Shown here piece after piece: positions 31,995 to 41,575 of a stretch of DNA of 64,000 bases (position 1 is its first letter; the number at the start of each line of letters is the position of its first letter). The translations under genes and the position numbers were made by a program. Source of the DNA: Brevundimonas sp. LM2 (GTDB taxonomy: Bacteria > Pseudomonadota > Alphaproteobacteria > Caulobacterales > Caulobacteraceae); assembly GCF_002002865.1 (NCBI RefSeq), contig NZ_CP019508.1:682001-746000 (forward strand), in the 5' to 3' direction. The notes beneath the pieces were generated by a model, which was not told the DNA's origin, ran no database searches, and saw only the letters and a list, made by a program, of their open reading frames with translations.

Positions 31995-34900
31995 TCAAGG
32001 CTGGGTTTCGTTCGGTGCGTCCGAGGGGGTGTCCCCGCCCGATCGCGCCCGATTGATCGCCAGCAGGTCGGAAACAAGCTGGTTCAGGTTCAGCGTCGTG
32101 TCCAGCGTCAGGTCGATGCCGGTGTTGGACGGCAGGGGCAGGGGCCGGTTCAGGAACTCCCGGCTGATCAGCTCGGCCAGGGTCAGGCGCAGCTCCTGCC
32201 GCTGGGGCGGATCGTGGCGACCCCGGATGCGGAACAGGACCCCGACCCGGCCCTCGTCCAGGCTGTTCACGTCGGCGGTCAGCACGTCAAAGGCCAGGTT
32301 CTCCATCGCCTGATAGGCCAGGTCCTCGACCGTATTGGGCGGCACCGCGCCGCCGCCGCCCGCCTCCAGGTCGCTCAGGGCGGTGCGCTGGATCGACAGC
32401 CGGCCGGGCTGGGCGGCGAACAGACTGCCGGCGACGATCCGCACGCCCGTCTGGGGATCGCGGGTGAAGGGCAGGCGGCCGGAGACCACGGCGTCCAGCT
32501 TGACCTTGTCGCCGAAGCCTGAGCCGGCGATCAGGTCGCCCAGCTGCACCCGGTCAAGCACGATGACGCCCGAGAAGGGGCGTCCGTCCAACGGCAGCGA
32601 GAACGGCTCGATGCTGACGGTGCCGCCCGCCGCATTGATGCGCCCGCCGGAGATCGCGACGGCCGCCTCGTCCAGCTGGAAGGCCAGAGTCATGTCGGTC
32701 AGGGGGGCGATCGACTCCAGGGTCGCGATCTTCAGGGACTGACCGGGCGCGGTGGTCAGCGGGTCCAGCCGGGTGAAGTCGATGGTGCCGCTCAGCCCCT
32801 TCACCGGCCCGGCCGGGCTGACGAAATCCAGGCCTGGGACGACCAGGCGGCCCGAACTCGAGCCCTCGGGCAGGTCCTCGCGCCAGTCGATCCGGCCGGT
32901 GAAGGCGGCCGATCCGGTGGCGGGCGGGCGGATGATGTCCTGGACCAGCGGGCTGAGGTCGGCGGGCTGCAGGCCGCCCTCGGCGAAGACCAGCGACGGC
33001 GCGTCGATGACGACACCGCCCGTGCCGCTCAGGCCGTCGTGGGCCAGGGTCATCCGTCCCAGGATGTTGCCGCTGCGCGCCAGGTCGAAACTCCCGGCCC
33101 ACTGCTCGTCGGCCAGTCGCGCCGATCCGGATCCGGTCAGGGTGTTGAAGCGGCGCGGACGGGTCGTGTCGTCGATGCTCACCGAGGCGATCGTGGCCTC
33201 CAGCCCCAGCCCCGAGGCGGCGCCGGTGGCGACGACGCTGCCGGTTGCCTCGGCGAACGCGAGGGCGAGGAAGGGCGCCGAGGCGGCGATCCCCTCGATC
33301 CGGCCCGTCGCGCGCCAGCGGCCGTCCTGCGACACCACCAGCGGTCCTGCGGTGGGGCACAGGCGGCCGGAGACATCGATGACGTCGTTTTCCTCCAGGT
33401 CCAGCCGCGCCAGGGTCAGGGGCAGGCAGCCCTGGGCGGTGTAGGTCAGTCGGCCGGCGTTCGTGGCCAGGACGCCGCGGGTGCGGACCGTCAGGCCGCG
33501 CGCCAGGCCGAAGTCGAGCGCGGCCCGCCCGTCCAGCGTGGCCTGGAAGCCCCCGGCCGTCAGCCGCCAGTCCGGGACCGCGAAGGTCGCGTCCGGCAGG
33601 CCCTGGCCGCGCGTGGCCGTCAGGGTCAGGGCTCCGCCGCCCCTCTGGCCCGGGGCGGCCGCGAAGACCGGCCGAGCGACGGGATTAAGCGTTAAAACGC
33701 CTCCATTGGCCGGGAGAAGGCGGGCGGGCGCGGTCAGGGCGATGGCCAGACCGGCCGCGCCCGACCCGACGCGGACCGACGTCGCCTGCAAAGTGAAGGC
33801 CCCCAGGGCGCGCTTCATCCCGGCCAGTTCCGGCACATCCTCGGGGCCGACCGGGCCGAACAGGGGCCAGCGGCCGTCGCGCGCCGAGACCCCGCCGGTC
33901 AGCACCAGGGCCTCGGTCCGATCCGAGACATAGTCCAACGCCATCCGCCCCGACACGGCGTCGAGCGACAGGGTGTCGAAGGCGAAGCGCCCCAGCGATG
34001 CCTGAACGCTGCCGCCGGCGGTCGTGCGACCGTTTCGCGTCGCCACGGTCAGTTTGGGCGCGGAGAGCGCCACGCGGGTCAGGTCGAAATCGGCGGCGCG
34101 GCCTGCGGCGGCGGTCAGGGTCGCCGGACCTTCGAACCGCGCGTCCAGGCCTTGACCGCTCCGCGCCAGGTTCAGCCGGGCCGCGGTCGTGACGACGGTG
34201 GCGTTTTGCGCCGACAGGGCGGGGCTGGCGAAGTGACCGGCGGTCAGGCGCGCATCCGACGATCCCGTGAAGCCGAAGGTCTCGATCCAGCCGGTGACGG
34301 CACCGTTCAGCCTGAGCGTGAGGTCGGCGTTGGTGGTGCTGACGTCGCCGACCGTCATGCGCCGGCCCTTGAGCGCCAGATCGAGGACGGCCCGACCGTC
34401 GCCGCGGCGCGTTTTCAGGTCGGGGTAGGGCAGGTTTCCGGTCGCCTTCAGCGACAGACCCTGGCCCTCCGCCCCGGCCAGGGTCAGACCCTCGGCCGCG
34501 AGGTCGGTGCTCACGGCCATACGATCGCCGGTCGTGGTCAGCTCCAGCCGGCCGCCCAGACCCCTCGCCTCGGTCGCTCCGCTCTTCAGGGCGGCGGCGG
34601 GCATGCGGGCCGACAGCCGCATCAGCTGGCCGTCGTCGATCCGGGCGTCGCCCAGCAGCGACAGGGGACCGTATTCCGTGTCGAGCCGAAGCCTCCCGCC
34701 CTCGACCAGCATCAGGGGGCCGCGGCTGTCGGGGCGGGCGGGGCGCCCGGTGAATTCCTCGACCAGCGGGTCCAGCGAACCCAGCGACAGTTTGCCGGCC
34801 TTCCAGCTGGCGCGGACGACCGGCCGCACCAGGCGGATGCGGGACGGCGTGACCCCCAGCCCCTGTCGCGACCAGGGCAGGCCCAGCGCATAGTCCACCT

Positions 34901-35180
34901 CGACCCTCTCCACAGTGACGTCCGGATTGGAGGCGTCACCGATTCGGACCCTGCCGACGAACCCCGTCAGCTCCAGCCGCTGGATGGTGACGTCGGCCTC
35001 GATCCCGCGGCGGTCCAGCCAGCCGACCAGCACCTCCCGCGCGGCGGCACGTCGGTTCAGCCAGGCGACGCCGGCGACGAGCATCAGCAGGATCAGTAAC
35101 CCGGCGGCGACCCTCGCCGCCAGGCGACGACGCGGTCCCCGGGGCGTTTCGCGCGGGGGCTGGGCGGGCGTGTCCGTCAC
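31995..35180 (-). CDS. ydbH: YdbH family AsmA-like intermembrane transport protein
   Basis: About 1061 aa from GTG 35180; upstream in-frame starts to 35273 are possible. Single N-terminal membrane anchor (AARVAAGLLILLMLVAGVAW), then a very long, beta-rich repetitive region typical of AsmA/TamB-like bridges (hydrophobic groove), with the DUF-type DRVQLGDLIAGSGFGDKVKL module near residue 880 and a C-terminal NTGIDLTLDTTLNLNQLV segment that should pair with YnbE. Together with YhdP- and TamB-like paralogues such proteins move phospholipids to the outer membrane. Confidence 0.87.
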   Translation of the reverse strand: MTDTPAQPPRETPRGPRRRLAARVAAGLLILLMLVAGVAWLNRRAAAREVLVGWLDRRGIEADVTIQRLELTGFVGRVRIGDASNPDVTVERVEVDYALGLPWSRQGLGVTPSRIRLVRPVVRASWKAGKLSLGSLDPLVEEFTGRPARPDSRGPLMLVEGGRLRLDTEYGPLSLLGDARIDDGQLMRLSARMPAAALKSGATEARGLGGRLELTTTGDRMAVSTDLAAEGLTLAGAEGQGLSLKATGNLPYPDLKTRRGDGRAVLDLALKGRRMTVGDVSTTNADLTLRLNGAVTGWIETFGFTGSSDARLTAGHFASPALSAQNATVVTTAARLNLARSGQGLDARFEGPATLTAAAGRAADFDLTRVALSAPKLTVATRNGRTTAGGSVQASLGRFAFDTLSLDAVSGRMALDYVSDRTEALVLTGGVSARDGRWPLFGPVGPEDVPELAGMKRALGAFTLQATSVRVGSGAAGLAIALTAPARLLPANGGVLTLNPVARPVFAAAPGQRGGGALTLTATRGQGLPDATFAVPDWRLTAGGFQATLDGRAALDFGLARGLTVRTRGVLATNAGRLTYTAQGCLPLTLARLDLEENDVIDVSGRLCPTAGPLVVSQDGRWRATGRIEGIAASAPFLALAFAEATGSVVATGAASGLGLEATIASVSIDDTTRPRRFNTLTGSGSARLADEQWAGSFDLARSGNILGRMTLAHDGLSGTGGVVIDAPSLVFAEGGLQPADLSPLVQDIIRPPATGSAAFTGRIDWREDLPEGSSSGRLVVPGLDFVSPAGPVKGLSGTIDFTRLDPLTTAPGQSLKIATLESIAPLTDMTLAFQLDEAAVAISGGRINAAGGTVSIEPFSLPLDGRPFSGVIVLDRVQLGDLIAGSGFGDKVKLDAVVSGRLPFTRDPQTGVRIVAGSLFAAQPGRLSIQRTALSDLEAGGGGAVPPNTVEDLAYQAMENLAFDVLTADVNSLDEGRVGVLFRIRGRHDPPQRQELRLTLAELISREFLNRPLPLPSNTGIDLTLDTTLNLNQLVSDLLAINRARSGGDTPSDAPNETQP

Positions 35181-35570
35181 GCCCGCGACCGCGACACGGC
35201 GGGAAGCGCAAGGCTCAGCTTCAGCACGAACCGAGACCAGATGACCGCAATGCGCGTTGCGCGAACGCCACATGAAGTGGCGCCAGTGTCACGTAGAATG
35301 CAGGGGCGACGGAAGGGGGGCTCACACGGGTTCATCGTTGAAGCAAAGCGATCCATAGCTTGGCGATAGACTGTCAGGACCTACGTCGGAATACCTACCG
35401 CCAAGGTTTTTACCCAAAGGCATCACCGGGCTTAACCGTTTGTAACGAACCTGCTTCCCAATGTGGGATCGGCAAGTTATAGAGCTTGCTTCGTGCCGGG
35501 GGGCTCTTCGGCGCGATCCTTGCTTATCCAGGACCTGGCGCCGTTGGGCGTCGTCGTATGTCGGGGACCG
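35181..35570. other. 390-bp divergent intergenic region (ydbH / M23 peptidase)
   Basis: Contains no supported gene. A CtrA-like half-site pattern TTAA-N7-TAAC is at 35432-35446, about 125 bp before the M23 start; the second half is imperfect. ORFs reaching into this region from either side are start-codon extensions without homologous character. Confidence 0.4.
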
Positions 35571-36938
35571 ATGGCCCAGTTCGATCCACGCCGCCAGCCG
35601 ATGCGATTTGCACCGCACATGCTCACAGCCGTCGCCGCCGTCTCGGTCGCGATGCTCGCCGGCAAGGTCTATCAACCCGCCGCGGCCGAAGTGGTTCCCG
35701 AACTGACTCCCCAGCAGATGGCTTCGCTGGAGGCGCGCGCCTTCGAGACGGCCAGCACGCCTGCCGGCCTGACGGCGCCCGAGGCCATCCCGGTCCAGAT
35801 CCGGCGCGGCGAGACCTTCGAAGACGCCGTGCGTCGCACCGGCATCGGCGAGGCCGAGGCGTCCGCCGTGGCCGCGACCCTGTCCAATGCCTTCGACCTG
35901 AGCCAGCTCCGCGCCGGCCTGAAGTTCGAGACCGCCATTTCCCGTCCCCGCGCCGGTCGCGGCGACGCCCGCCTGATCGGCCTGACCATGCGGACCGGTC
36001 CCGCCAGCCAGCTGACCGTCTCGCGCAGCTTCGACGGCGCGCTGCGGCTGCGCGCGCTCGAGGAACGCGTCACGCAGGAGACCATGGTCGTCAACGCCAA
36101 GGTCGAGGGTTCGCTGACCGCCACGGCCCAGCGCATGGGGGCGGACGCCGCCATCCGCCGCACCGCCAACAAACTGTTCGGCCACCGCTTCGACCTGGAT
36201 CGCGACATCCGCGCCGCCGACTCCTTCACCCTGGTGTTCGATCGTTCGGTGACCGAGAACGGCCGGACCATTGACACCGGTGACCTGTTGTACGCCGAGC
36301 TGAAGGGCGCGGTCTTCTATCGCTTCCAGCGCCCGGGTGCCCGCGAGGTCGAATATTTCGACGCGGCCGGCAAGAGCATGCGCTCGTCGATGATGCGCAC
36401 CCCGCTGGATCGCGCCGCGCGCGTCAGCTCCAGCTTCGGCTTCCGCGTCCATCCGATCTCCGGCTACCGCAAGATGCACCAGGGCATCGATTTCGCCGCC
36501 GGCACCGGCACGCCGATCGTGGCCCCCGCCGACGGCGTGGTGATCGAGGCCCGGCGCTGGGGCGGCTACGGCAACTGGCTGCGCGTGCGCCACGCCAGCG
36601 GGCTGGAAAGCGGCTACGGCCACCTGTCGCGCTACGGCTCGGGCATCCGTCCCGGCCAGCGCGTCCGCCAGGGCCAGGTCATCGCCTATGTCGGCTCGAC
36701 CGGGGCCTCGACCGGCCCCCACCTGCACTATGAGCTGTGGCGCAACGGCCAGCGCATCAACCCGGGCAGCATCAAGGTCGAGGACAATGTCCAGTTGGCC
36801 GGCAACGACCTGGCCGCCTTCCGGGCCGAGAAGTCCCGGATCGACCGGATCATCGCCTCGGGCGGCGAGCGTCGCCCCGCGGTGATGCAGGCGAGCGTCA
36901 ACGGCCTGCGGCCGGCCGCTGCGGCGACCCGCTCCTAA
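35571..36938 (+). CDS. M23-family cell-wall endopeptidase (LytM type)
   Basis: 455 aa from ATG 35571 (CGGGGA upstream); longer in-frame starts add unlikely sequence. Signal-anchor at about 13-33 (AVAAVSVAMLAGKVYQ), opacity-associated/LysM-like N-terminal half, then LytM peptidase at about 295-400. Zinc ligands: H303 and D307 (HQGIDF) and H386 of the PHLHYEL motif (H384-x-H386). All ligands present, so likely active on peptidoglycan cross-bridges rather than an EnvC-like activator. The upstream region shows a CtrA-like half-site. Confidence 0.93.
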   Translation: MAQFDPRRQPMRFAPHMLTAVAAVSVAMLAGKVYQPAAAEVVPELTPQQMASLEARAFETASTPAGLTAPEAIPVQIRRGETFEDAVRRTGIGEAEASAVAATLSNAFDLSQLRAGLKFETAISRPRAGRGDARLIGLTMRTGPASQLTVSRSFDGALRLRALEERVTQETMVVNAKVEGSLTATAQRMGADAAIRRTANKLFGHRFDLDRDIRAADSFTLVFDRSVTENGRTIDTGDLLYAELKGAVFYRFQRPGAREVEYFDAAGKSMRSSMMRTPLDRAARVSSSFGFRVHPISGYRKMHQGIDFAAGTGTPIVAPADGVVIEARRWGGYGNWLRVRHASGLESGYGHLSRYGSGIRPGQRVRQGQVIAYVGSTGASTGPHLHYELWRNGQRINPGSIKVEDNVQLAGNDLAAFRAEKSRIDRIIASGGERRPAVMQASVNGLRPAAAATRS

Positions 36939-36953
36939 ACTCCGTCCGGAAAT

Positions 36954-37712
36954 TCAGGACGCGGGGCCGGACCGGGTCCGCATCCCGTCCACCGCCGCGA
37001 CCAGCCGGGCGAGATCAGCCGGCGTGGACAGGCGGTGATCGCCGCCCTCGATCAGGTCCAGTCGCGCATCGCCGCCGATCAGCCGCTCGATCAGGGTGAT
37101 GGCGTGCGACCACGGCACGGTCTCGTCGGCCCGCCCCTGCAGCACGTGCACAGGGGCGGACATCGCGATGGGGCCGTCCATCAAAAGCCAGTCCCGCGCC
37201 TCCTCGAACATGCGCGCCGTCAGGACGTATTCGCCCAGACCGGCTTCGGTGATCGTCGCCTCGCCGTCGCGCAGGATGGCCTGTCGGACGTGATCGTCCA
37301 GCGAGGGCCACATCAGCCGCTCGGTGAAATCGGCCGCCGGATTGACCAGCACCAGCCCGGCCATTCGTTCCGTCCGGGCCAGGGCCGCGAGCAGGGCGAC
37401 CCATCCCCCCATCGAGGACCCCACTGGGATCACGGGTTCGGCCAGGTAATCGATCAGGCCGATCGCATCTTCGCGCCACCGGCCGATGGTGGCCTGACGC
37501 CAGTCGCCGGAGGACTGGCCATGGGCGAAATGGTCGTAGCGGACGAACGACCAGCCGCGCTCGCGGGCTGCGGCGTCCAGCGCCAGGGCCTTGGTCCCCT
37601 CCATGTCCGAGCGGAAGCCGCCGATCCAGAGCACGGTCGGGCCGGTGCCGGCGACGCGCTTGAAGGCCAAGGTTTCGCCGTCGGGGCGAGCGAGGTGATG
37701 GATCTCGGACAT
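36954..37712 (-). CDS. Alpha/beta hydrolase (ABHD10-like)
   Basis: 252 aa. Nucleophile elbow GSSMGG with S100; oxyanion region LWIGGFRSDMEGT; catalytic acid in LQGRADETVPW and H of EGGDHRL near the C-terminus. Related to thioesterase/depalmitoylase-type hydrolases such as ABHD10. Substrate unknown. It converges with the M23 gene (15 bp) and diverges from the glycosyltransferase, separated by a REP-like doublet. Confidence 0.88.
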   Translation of the reverse strand: MSEIHHLARPDGETLAFKRVAGTGPTVLWIGGFRSDMEGTKALALDAAARERGWSFVRYDHFAHGQSSGDWRQATIGRWREDAIGLIDYLAEPVIPVGSSMGGWVALLAALARTERMAGLVLVNPAADFTERLMWPSLDDHVRQAILRDGEATITEAGLGEYVLTARMFEEARDWLLMDGPIAMSAPVHVLQGRADETVPWSHAITLIERLIGGDARLDLIEGGDHRLSTPADLARLVAAVDGMRTRSGPAS

Positions 37713-37734
37713 GGTCGGAACCTCAGGCCGTCAC

Positions 37735-37851
37735 CCTCGGGCTTGACCCGAGGATCGGACGTTGTGCACACGAGGCAGGCGGTCAGATCCACCGAGCGCC
37801 TGCCCTCGCGACTGTCGTGGGGCGCATCCGATCCTCGGGTCAAGCCCGAGG
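37735..37851. repeat. REPIN-like doublet of CCTCGGGCTTGACCCGAGG palindromes
   Basis: Two perfect inverted 25-bp copies: 37735-37759 and 37827-37851, 67 bp apart. Each copy is itself a hairpin (CCTCGGG / CCCGAGG, loop CTTGA). This is the layout of a REP doublet (REPIN). The repeat fills most of the gap before the glycosyltransferase gene; no REP-associated transposase is in this window. Confidence 0.9.
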
Positions 37852-37862
37852 ATGACGAGGGA

Positions 37863-38828
37863 ATGAGCGTGCCGTCCAACAAGGTCCTGTTCGTCACCTC
37901 CAACCGCATCGGCGACTGCGTGATCTCGTCCGGGATCCTGCGGGAGATCGCCCGCCAGGTGCCGGGGGCGGAGATCACCGTCGCCTGCGGCCGTCCGCCC
38001 GCCCCCTTCTTCCGCTCCGCCCCCGGCGTCGAGCGGGTCATCGTGCTGGACAAGAAGAAGGCGGCCGGACACTGGCTGGAGTTGTGGCGACAGGTCGTCG
38101 GTACGCGCTGGGCCCTGGTCGTCGACATCCGGGGCTCGGCCCTGGCCTGGCTGCTGCGGGCCGACCGGCGGGTGGTCTACAACCGCCGCTGGGAGACCGG
38201 CCTGCCCAAGGTCGAGATGGTGTCGCGGCTGATGGGCGCCGAGCGGGCACTGGAACCCGAACTGTTCATCGACGCCCGCGCCCGCGCCGAGGCGGCGGCC
38301 GTGATCGACCCGCAGCTGGCGTCCGCGCCGGGGCCGATCATCGCCCTGGCCCCCATCGCCCACCAGCCCGGCAAGAGCTGGCCGGCCGATCGCTGGGGCG
38401 AACTGGTCGAGCGGCTGAAGGCCGAGCCGCGCTTCGAGGGCTGGCGGTTCATGCCGGTCGGCGGACCCGGCGACCGGCCGCCCGCCACCCCGGCGCTGAC
38501 GGCGGCCGGGGCGCGCGGGATCGACTGCGTGGGCAAGGGCGACATCCTGTGTTCGGCCGCGGCCATCGATCGGGCGGCGCTGTTCGTCGGCAATGACTCC
38601 GGCCTGATGCATGTCGCGGCGGCGGCGGGAAAGCCGACCCTCGGCCTGTTCGGACCGACGGAGTGGTGGCTCTATGGTCCGCGCGGCCCCCGGACGGCGA
38701 TCGCGGCCTCCAATCCGACCCGCGGCCAGTTCGCCCCGATCGAGGCCCTGACCGTGGAGCGTGTCTTCGAGGCCGTTCTGGCGCTTCACGACGCCTGGAT
38801 CGGCGCGCCCGACCCCACCACGCCTTGA
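37863..38828 (+). CDS. Glycosyltransferase family 9 (heptosyltransferase-like)
   Basis: 321 aa from ATG 37863, 12 bp after the REP doublet. GT-B fold: N-terminal NKVLFVTSNRIGDCVISSG, C-terminal donor-site motif NDSGLMHVAAAAGKPTLGLF. GT9 enzymes transfer heptose to lipid A core (WaaC/WaaF/WaaQ). Acceptor specificity is unclear here. A gmhB-like heptose phosphatase gene is 17 kb away (55.6 kb), consistent with heptose use. Confidence 0.9.
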   Translation: MSVPSNKVLFVTSNRIGDCVISSGILREIARQVPGAEITVACGRPPAPFFRSAPGVERVIVLDKKKAAGHWLELWRQVVGTRWALVVDIRGSALAWLLRADRRVVYNRRWETGLPKVEMVSRLMGAERALEPELFIDARARAEAAAVIDPQLASAPGPIIALAPIAHQPGKSWPADRWGELVERLKAEPRFEGWRFMPVGGPGDRPPATPALTAAGARGIDCVGKGDILCSAAAIDRAALFVGNDSGLMHVAAAAGKPTLGLFGPTEWWLYGPRGPRTAIAASNPTRGQFAPIEALTVERVFEAVLALHDAWIGAPDPTTP

Positions 38829-38937
38829 AGCAAAGGCGTTTCGGCGTCATATAGAAGGTTGTGAGGGAACGCGCCGGAGGGCCGTGCGCTGACCCCTGCG
38901 ACCACAATGCTTTCAGAAACACAAGGAAACGACGCTC

Positions 38938-39471
38938 ATTCGCCGTCCGATGCAATCGCCGCCCGTCAAGGACGGGCCGCCCATGAACCAAGACATCCGC
39001 GCCCCGCGCGTTCTGCTGATCGATCAGAACGGCGAGAAACAGGGGGTCATGCCGACCTCCGCCGCGCTGGAGGCCGCCGAAGAGGCGGGCATGGATCTGG
39101 TTCAGATCGTCTCGACGTCGGAGCCGCCCGTCGCCAAGATTCTCGACTACGGCAAGTTCCGCTTCCAGGAGCAAAAGAAGAAGGCCGAGGCGCGCAAGCG
39201 TCAGAAGGTCGTCGAGCTGAAAGAGATCAAGCTTCGCCCCAACATCGACGTCCACGACTATGAGGTGAAGGCCAAGGCCATGCACCGCTTCTTCGACGAG
39301 GGCGACAAGGTCAAGGTGACGCTGCGCTTCCGCGGCCGCGAGATGGCCCACCCCGAACTGGGCATGAAGCTGCTGAACAAGGTCCAGGCCGATTTCGACG
39401 AGATCGCCAAGGTCGAATATGCGCCCCGCATGGAAGGCCGCCAGATGATCATGATCCTGGCACCGAAGTAG
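38938..39471 (+). CDS. infC: Translation initiation factor IF-3, probable AUU start
   Basis: 177 aa if started at ATT 38938; the first ATG in frame is 38950. The ATT codon is followed by Arg-Arg-Pro-Met-Gln, a usual alphaproteobacterial IF-3 beginning, and preceded by AAGGAA 11 nt away. N-domain [19 protein letters not shown], linker, C-domain [19 protein letters not shown] and [17 protein letters not shown] are complete. IF-3 discriminates initiator tRNA and non-standard start codons, and a rare start permits self-repression, as in E. coli. A terminator lies 20 bp downstream; unlike in E. coli it is 7 kb from rpmI-rplT. Confidence 0.93.
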   Translation: MRRPMQSPPVKDGPPMNQDIRAPRVLLIDQNGEKQGVMPTSAALEAAEEAGMDLVQIVSTSEPPVAKILDYGKFRFQEQKKKAEARKRQKVVELKEIKLRPNIDVHDYEVKAKAMHRFFDEGDKVKVTLRFRGREMAHPELGMKLLNKVQADFDEIAKVEYAPRMEGRQMIMILAPK

Positions 39472-39494
39472 GTCACCGACCGGTCAACGATCAG

Positions 39495-39520
39495 ACGCCC
39501 TGGTTCGCCGGGGCGTTTTC
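39495..39520 (+). terminator. Rho-independent terminator after infC
   Basis: Arms ACGCCC (39495-39500) and GGGCGT (39511-39516), with the loop TGGTTCGCCG, followed by TTTTC. 23 bp after the infC stop. Confidence 0.8.
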
Positions 39521-39577
39521 GTATTGCGCCCAGCCGATCGCCCAGTAGGGTCGCGATCGCGTAAGGGGGCTTATGGC

Positions 39578-41569
39578 ATGATGGGTTCGATCCGGTGCCG
39601 GGCATCCGCATCGATATTGGCGGCGAGCCTGGCGCTCGCCGCTTTCGTCTTCTCTGGGGCGGCGCGGGCGCAGGATGCGGCTCCACCACCGCTGTCGGCC
39701 TACGGGGCTTTGCCGTCGCTGGAACTGGTGGCGCTTTCGCCCTCGGGTCAGCGCCTGGCCTTCATCACCGTGATCGGGGAGCAGAGGGCGCTGGTCGTCA
39801 CCGATCTGGCGGCGGATGCCACCCTGGGCCGCATCGGCATCGGCGAGGCGAAGGTCCGAGATCTGGACTGGATCGGCGAAGACCGCATCCTGATCACCAG
39901 CTCGATCATGACGTCCCTGCCGGCGATCGGCATCATCCGGCGCGAGCTCACGGGCGGACAGATCTACGACGTGACGCGGCAGCGCGTGGTTCAGATGCTC
40001 AGACCGACGCAGGAGCTGTTGCCGGTGCTTCTGGGCCCCGTCGACATCATCACGGCGGACGACGCCCCCACGGCATTCGTTAGGGCGCATTCGTTCAGCA
40101 GGCCCGCAGCCCGGGATCTCTACAGGGTCGATCCCGAAACAGGGCGCGCGCGCCGGGCCGAGGCCATGAATATTGACGTGGACGGCTATGTCCTCGACCC
40201 ATCCGGCCAGTCGGTCGCGCGCAGCGCGTATGACGAACGATCCAAGGTCTGGAGCCTTCACCTGCGTCGGGGCAGGACGTTTGAGGAGACCTGGCGCACG
40301 ACGGCCCCGCTCGATCTGCCGGCCCTATTCGGGTTGGGTCTGAGTGGCGACAGCGTGATCGTGGGCGCAGATCGCCCCGACTTCCATCGCGAGGACCGCG
40401 AGGACGCGGCCTTCTTCGACGTGAACCTGGCGACCGGAACCTGGCGACCCGTCCGGTTCGAGTTCGATCCGACCAGCCTGTTCTTCCATCCGGTTTCGGG
40501 ACGCCTGATCGGGGCTTGGCGCATGGAAGAGGCGGGGCGTCGATATTCGTTCGCCGATGCCGACGCCGGGGATCTGTGGCACACGATCCTGGCGGCCCTG
40601 CCCAACACATCGCCGTCCCTGGTCAGCCTGGGCCACGATTTGAAGTCGGCTGTCGTGTTCACCAGCGGCTCGAACGACCCCGGCACATACCGCCTCGTGG
40701 ATCTGGCCGACCGCACGCTGGAAACGGTAGGCTCCGCCTACGGCGCGATCCCGGCCTCGGCGGTCGCGCCGATCACGCCGATCTCGTACGAGGCCGCCGA
40801 CGGGCTGGAGATTCATGGCTATCTGACGACGCCCCCCGGTCGAGAGGCAAGGTCTCTTCCGCTCGTGGTGCTGGCCCACGGCGGGCCTGCCTCTCGAGAC
40901 GTGAATGAGTTCGACTGGTGGGCCCAGGCTTTGGCTTCGCGCGGCTACGCCGTGCTCCAGGCGAATTTCAGAGGGTCTTCGGGCTATGGCCAAGCGTTTC
41001 TCGAGGCCGGCTATGGCGAATGGGGCCGAAAGATGCAGACCGACCTTTCGGACGGCGTGCGTCACCTGACGGATCAGGGGATCGTCGATCCGGCTCGGGT
41101 CTGCATCGTGGGTGCCAGCTACGGCGGCTATGCGGCGCTGGCCGGGCCGACCCTGGACCGGGGTGTCTATCGCTGCGCCGTCGCCGTCGCCGGGGTTTCG
41201 GAACTCCGTCGGATGGTCGCGTACGAGGCCGAGCGGGGCGAGGGTCGGGACAACGAGGCCGTGCGTTACTGGAACCGCTTCATGGGCGGCGATGGCCCGA
41301 GGGATCGGTCACTGGATGCCCGCTCTCCGGCTCGCCTGGCCGCCGAGGCCGATGCGCCCATCCTGCTGATCCACGGCCGGGACGATACGGTGGTGCCGAT
41401 CGAGCAGAGCCGCCTGATGGACTCGGCCCTGCGACGGGCCGGCAAGCCGGTGGAGCTGGTCGAACTGGGCGGCGAGGATCACTGGTTGTCGCGGACCGAA
41501 ACCCGAATGCGGATGCTGACGGAAACCGTACGGTTTCTCGAGACCCACAATCCGGCTCAGGACCCTTAA
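39578..41569 (+). CDS. S9-family (prolyl oligopeptidase-like) peptidase, periplasmic
   Basis: 663 aa from ATG 39578 (AGGGGG upstream; ATG 39581 is equivalent). Sec signal peptide (ASILAASLALAAFVFSGAARA), a beta-propeller region (about 50-390), then the alpha/beta-hydrolase domain. Catalytic triad: S514 in GASYGGYAAL, D602/D603 in HGRDDTVVP, H635 in GEDHWLS. Acts on short peptides. A paralogue of the same design is at 44681; the two share the motif order and the NEFDWW/NYDWLSQGIASRGYAV-type block. The hybrid kinase converges on its end (6 bp). Confidence 0.92.
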   Translation: MMGSIRCRASASILAASLALAAFVFSGAARAQDAAPPPLSAYGALPSLELVALSPSGQRLAFITVIGEQRALVVTDLAADATLGRIGIGEAKVRDLDWIGEDRILITSSIMTSLPAIGIIRRELTGGQIYDVTRQRVVQMLRPTQELLPVLLGPVDIITADDAPTAFVRAHSFSRPAARDLYRVDPETGRARRAEAMNIDVDGYVLDPSGQSVARSAYDERSKVWSLHLRRGRTFEETWRTTAPLDLPALFGLGLSGDSVIVGADRPDFHREDREDAAFFDVNLATGTWRPVRFEFDPTSLFFHPVSGRLIGAWRMEEAGRRYSFADADAGDLWHTILAALPNTSPSLVSLGHDLKSAVVFTSGSNDPGTYRLVDLADRTLETVGSAYGAIPASAVAPITPISYEAADGLEIHGYLTTPPGREARSLPLVVLAHGGPASRDVNEFDWWAQALASRGYAVLQANFRGSSGYGQAFLEAGYGEWGRKMQTDLSDGVRHLTDQGIVDPARVCIVGASYGGYAALAGPTLDRGVYRCAVAVAGVSELRRMVAYEAERGEGRDNEAVRYWNRFMGGDGPRDRSLDARSPARLAAEADAPILLIHGRDDTVVPIEQSRLMDSALRRAGKPVELVELGGEDHWLSRTETRMRMLTETVRFLETHNPAQDP

Positions 41570-41575
41570 GTCGCG

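Noticed and set aside
35432..35446. A firm CtrA binding site upstream of the M23 peptidase
   Set aside because: Second half-site is imperfect and position is only suggestive; kept as a note in the intergenic entry.
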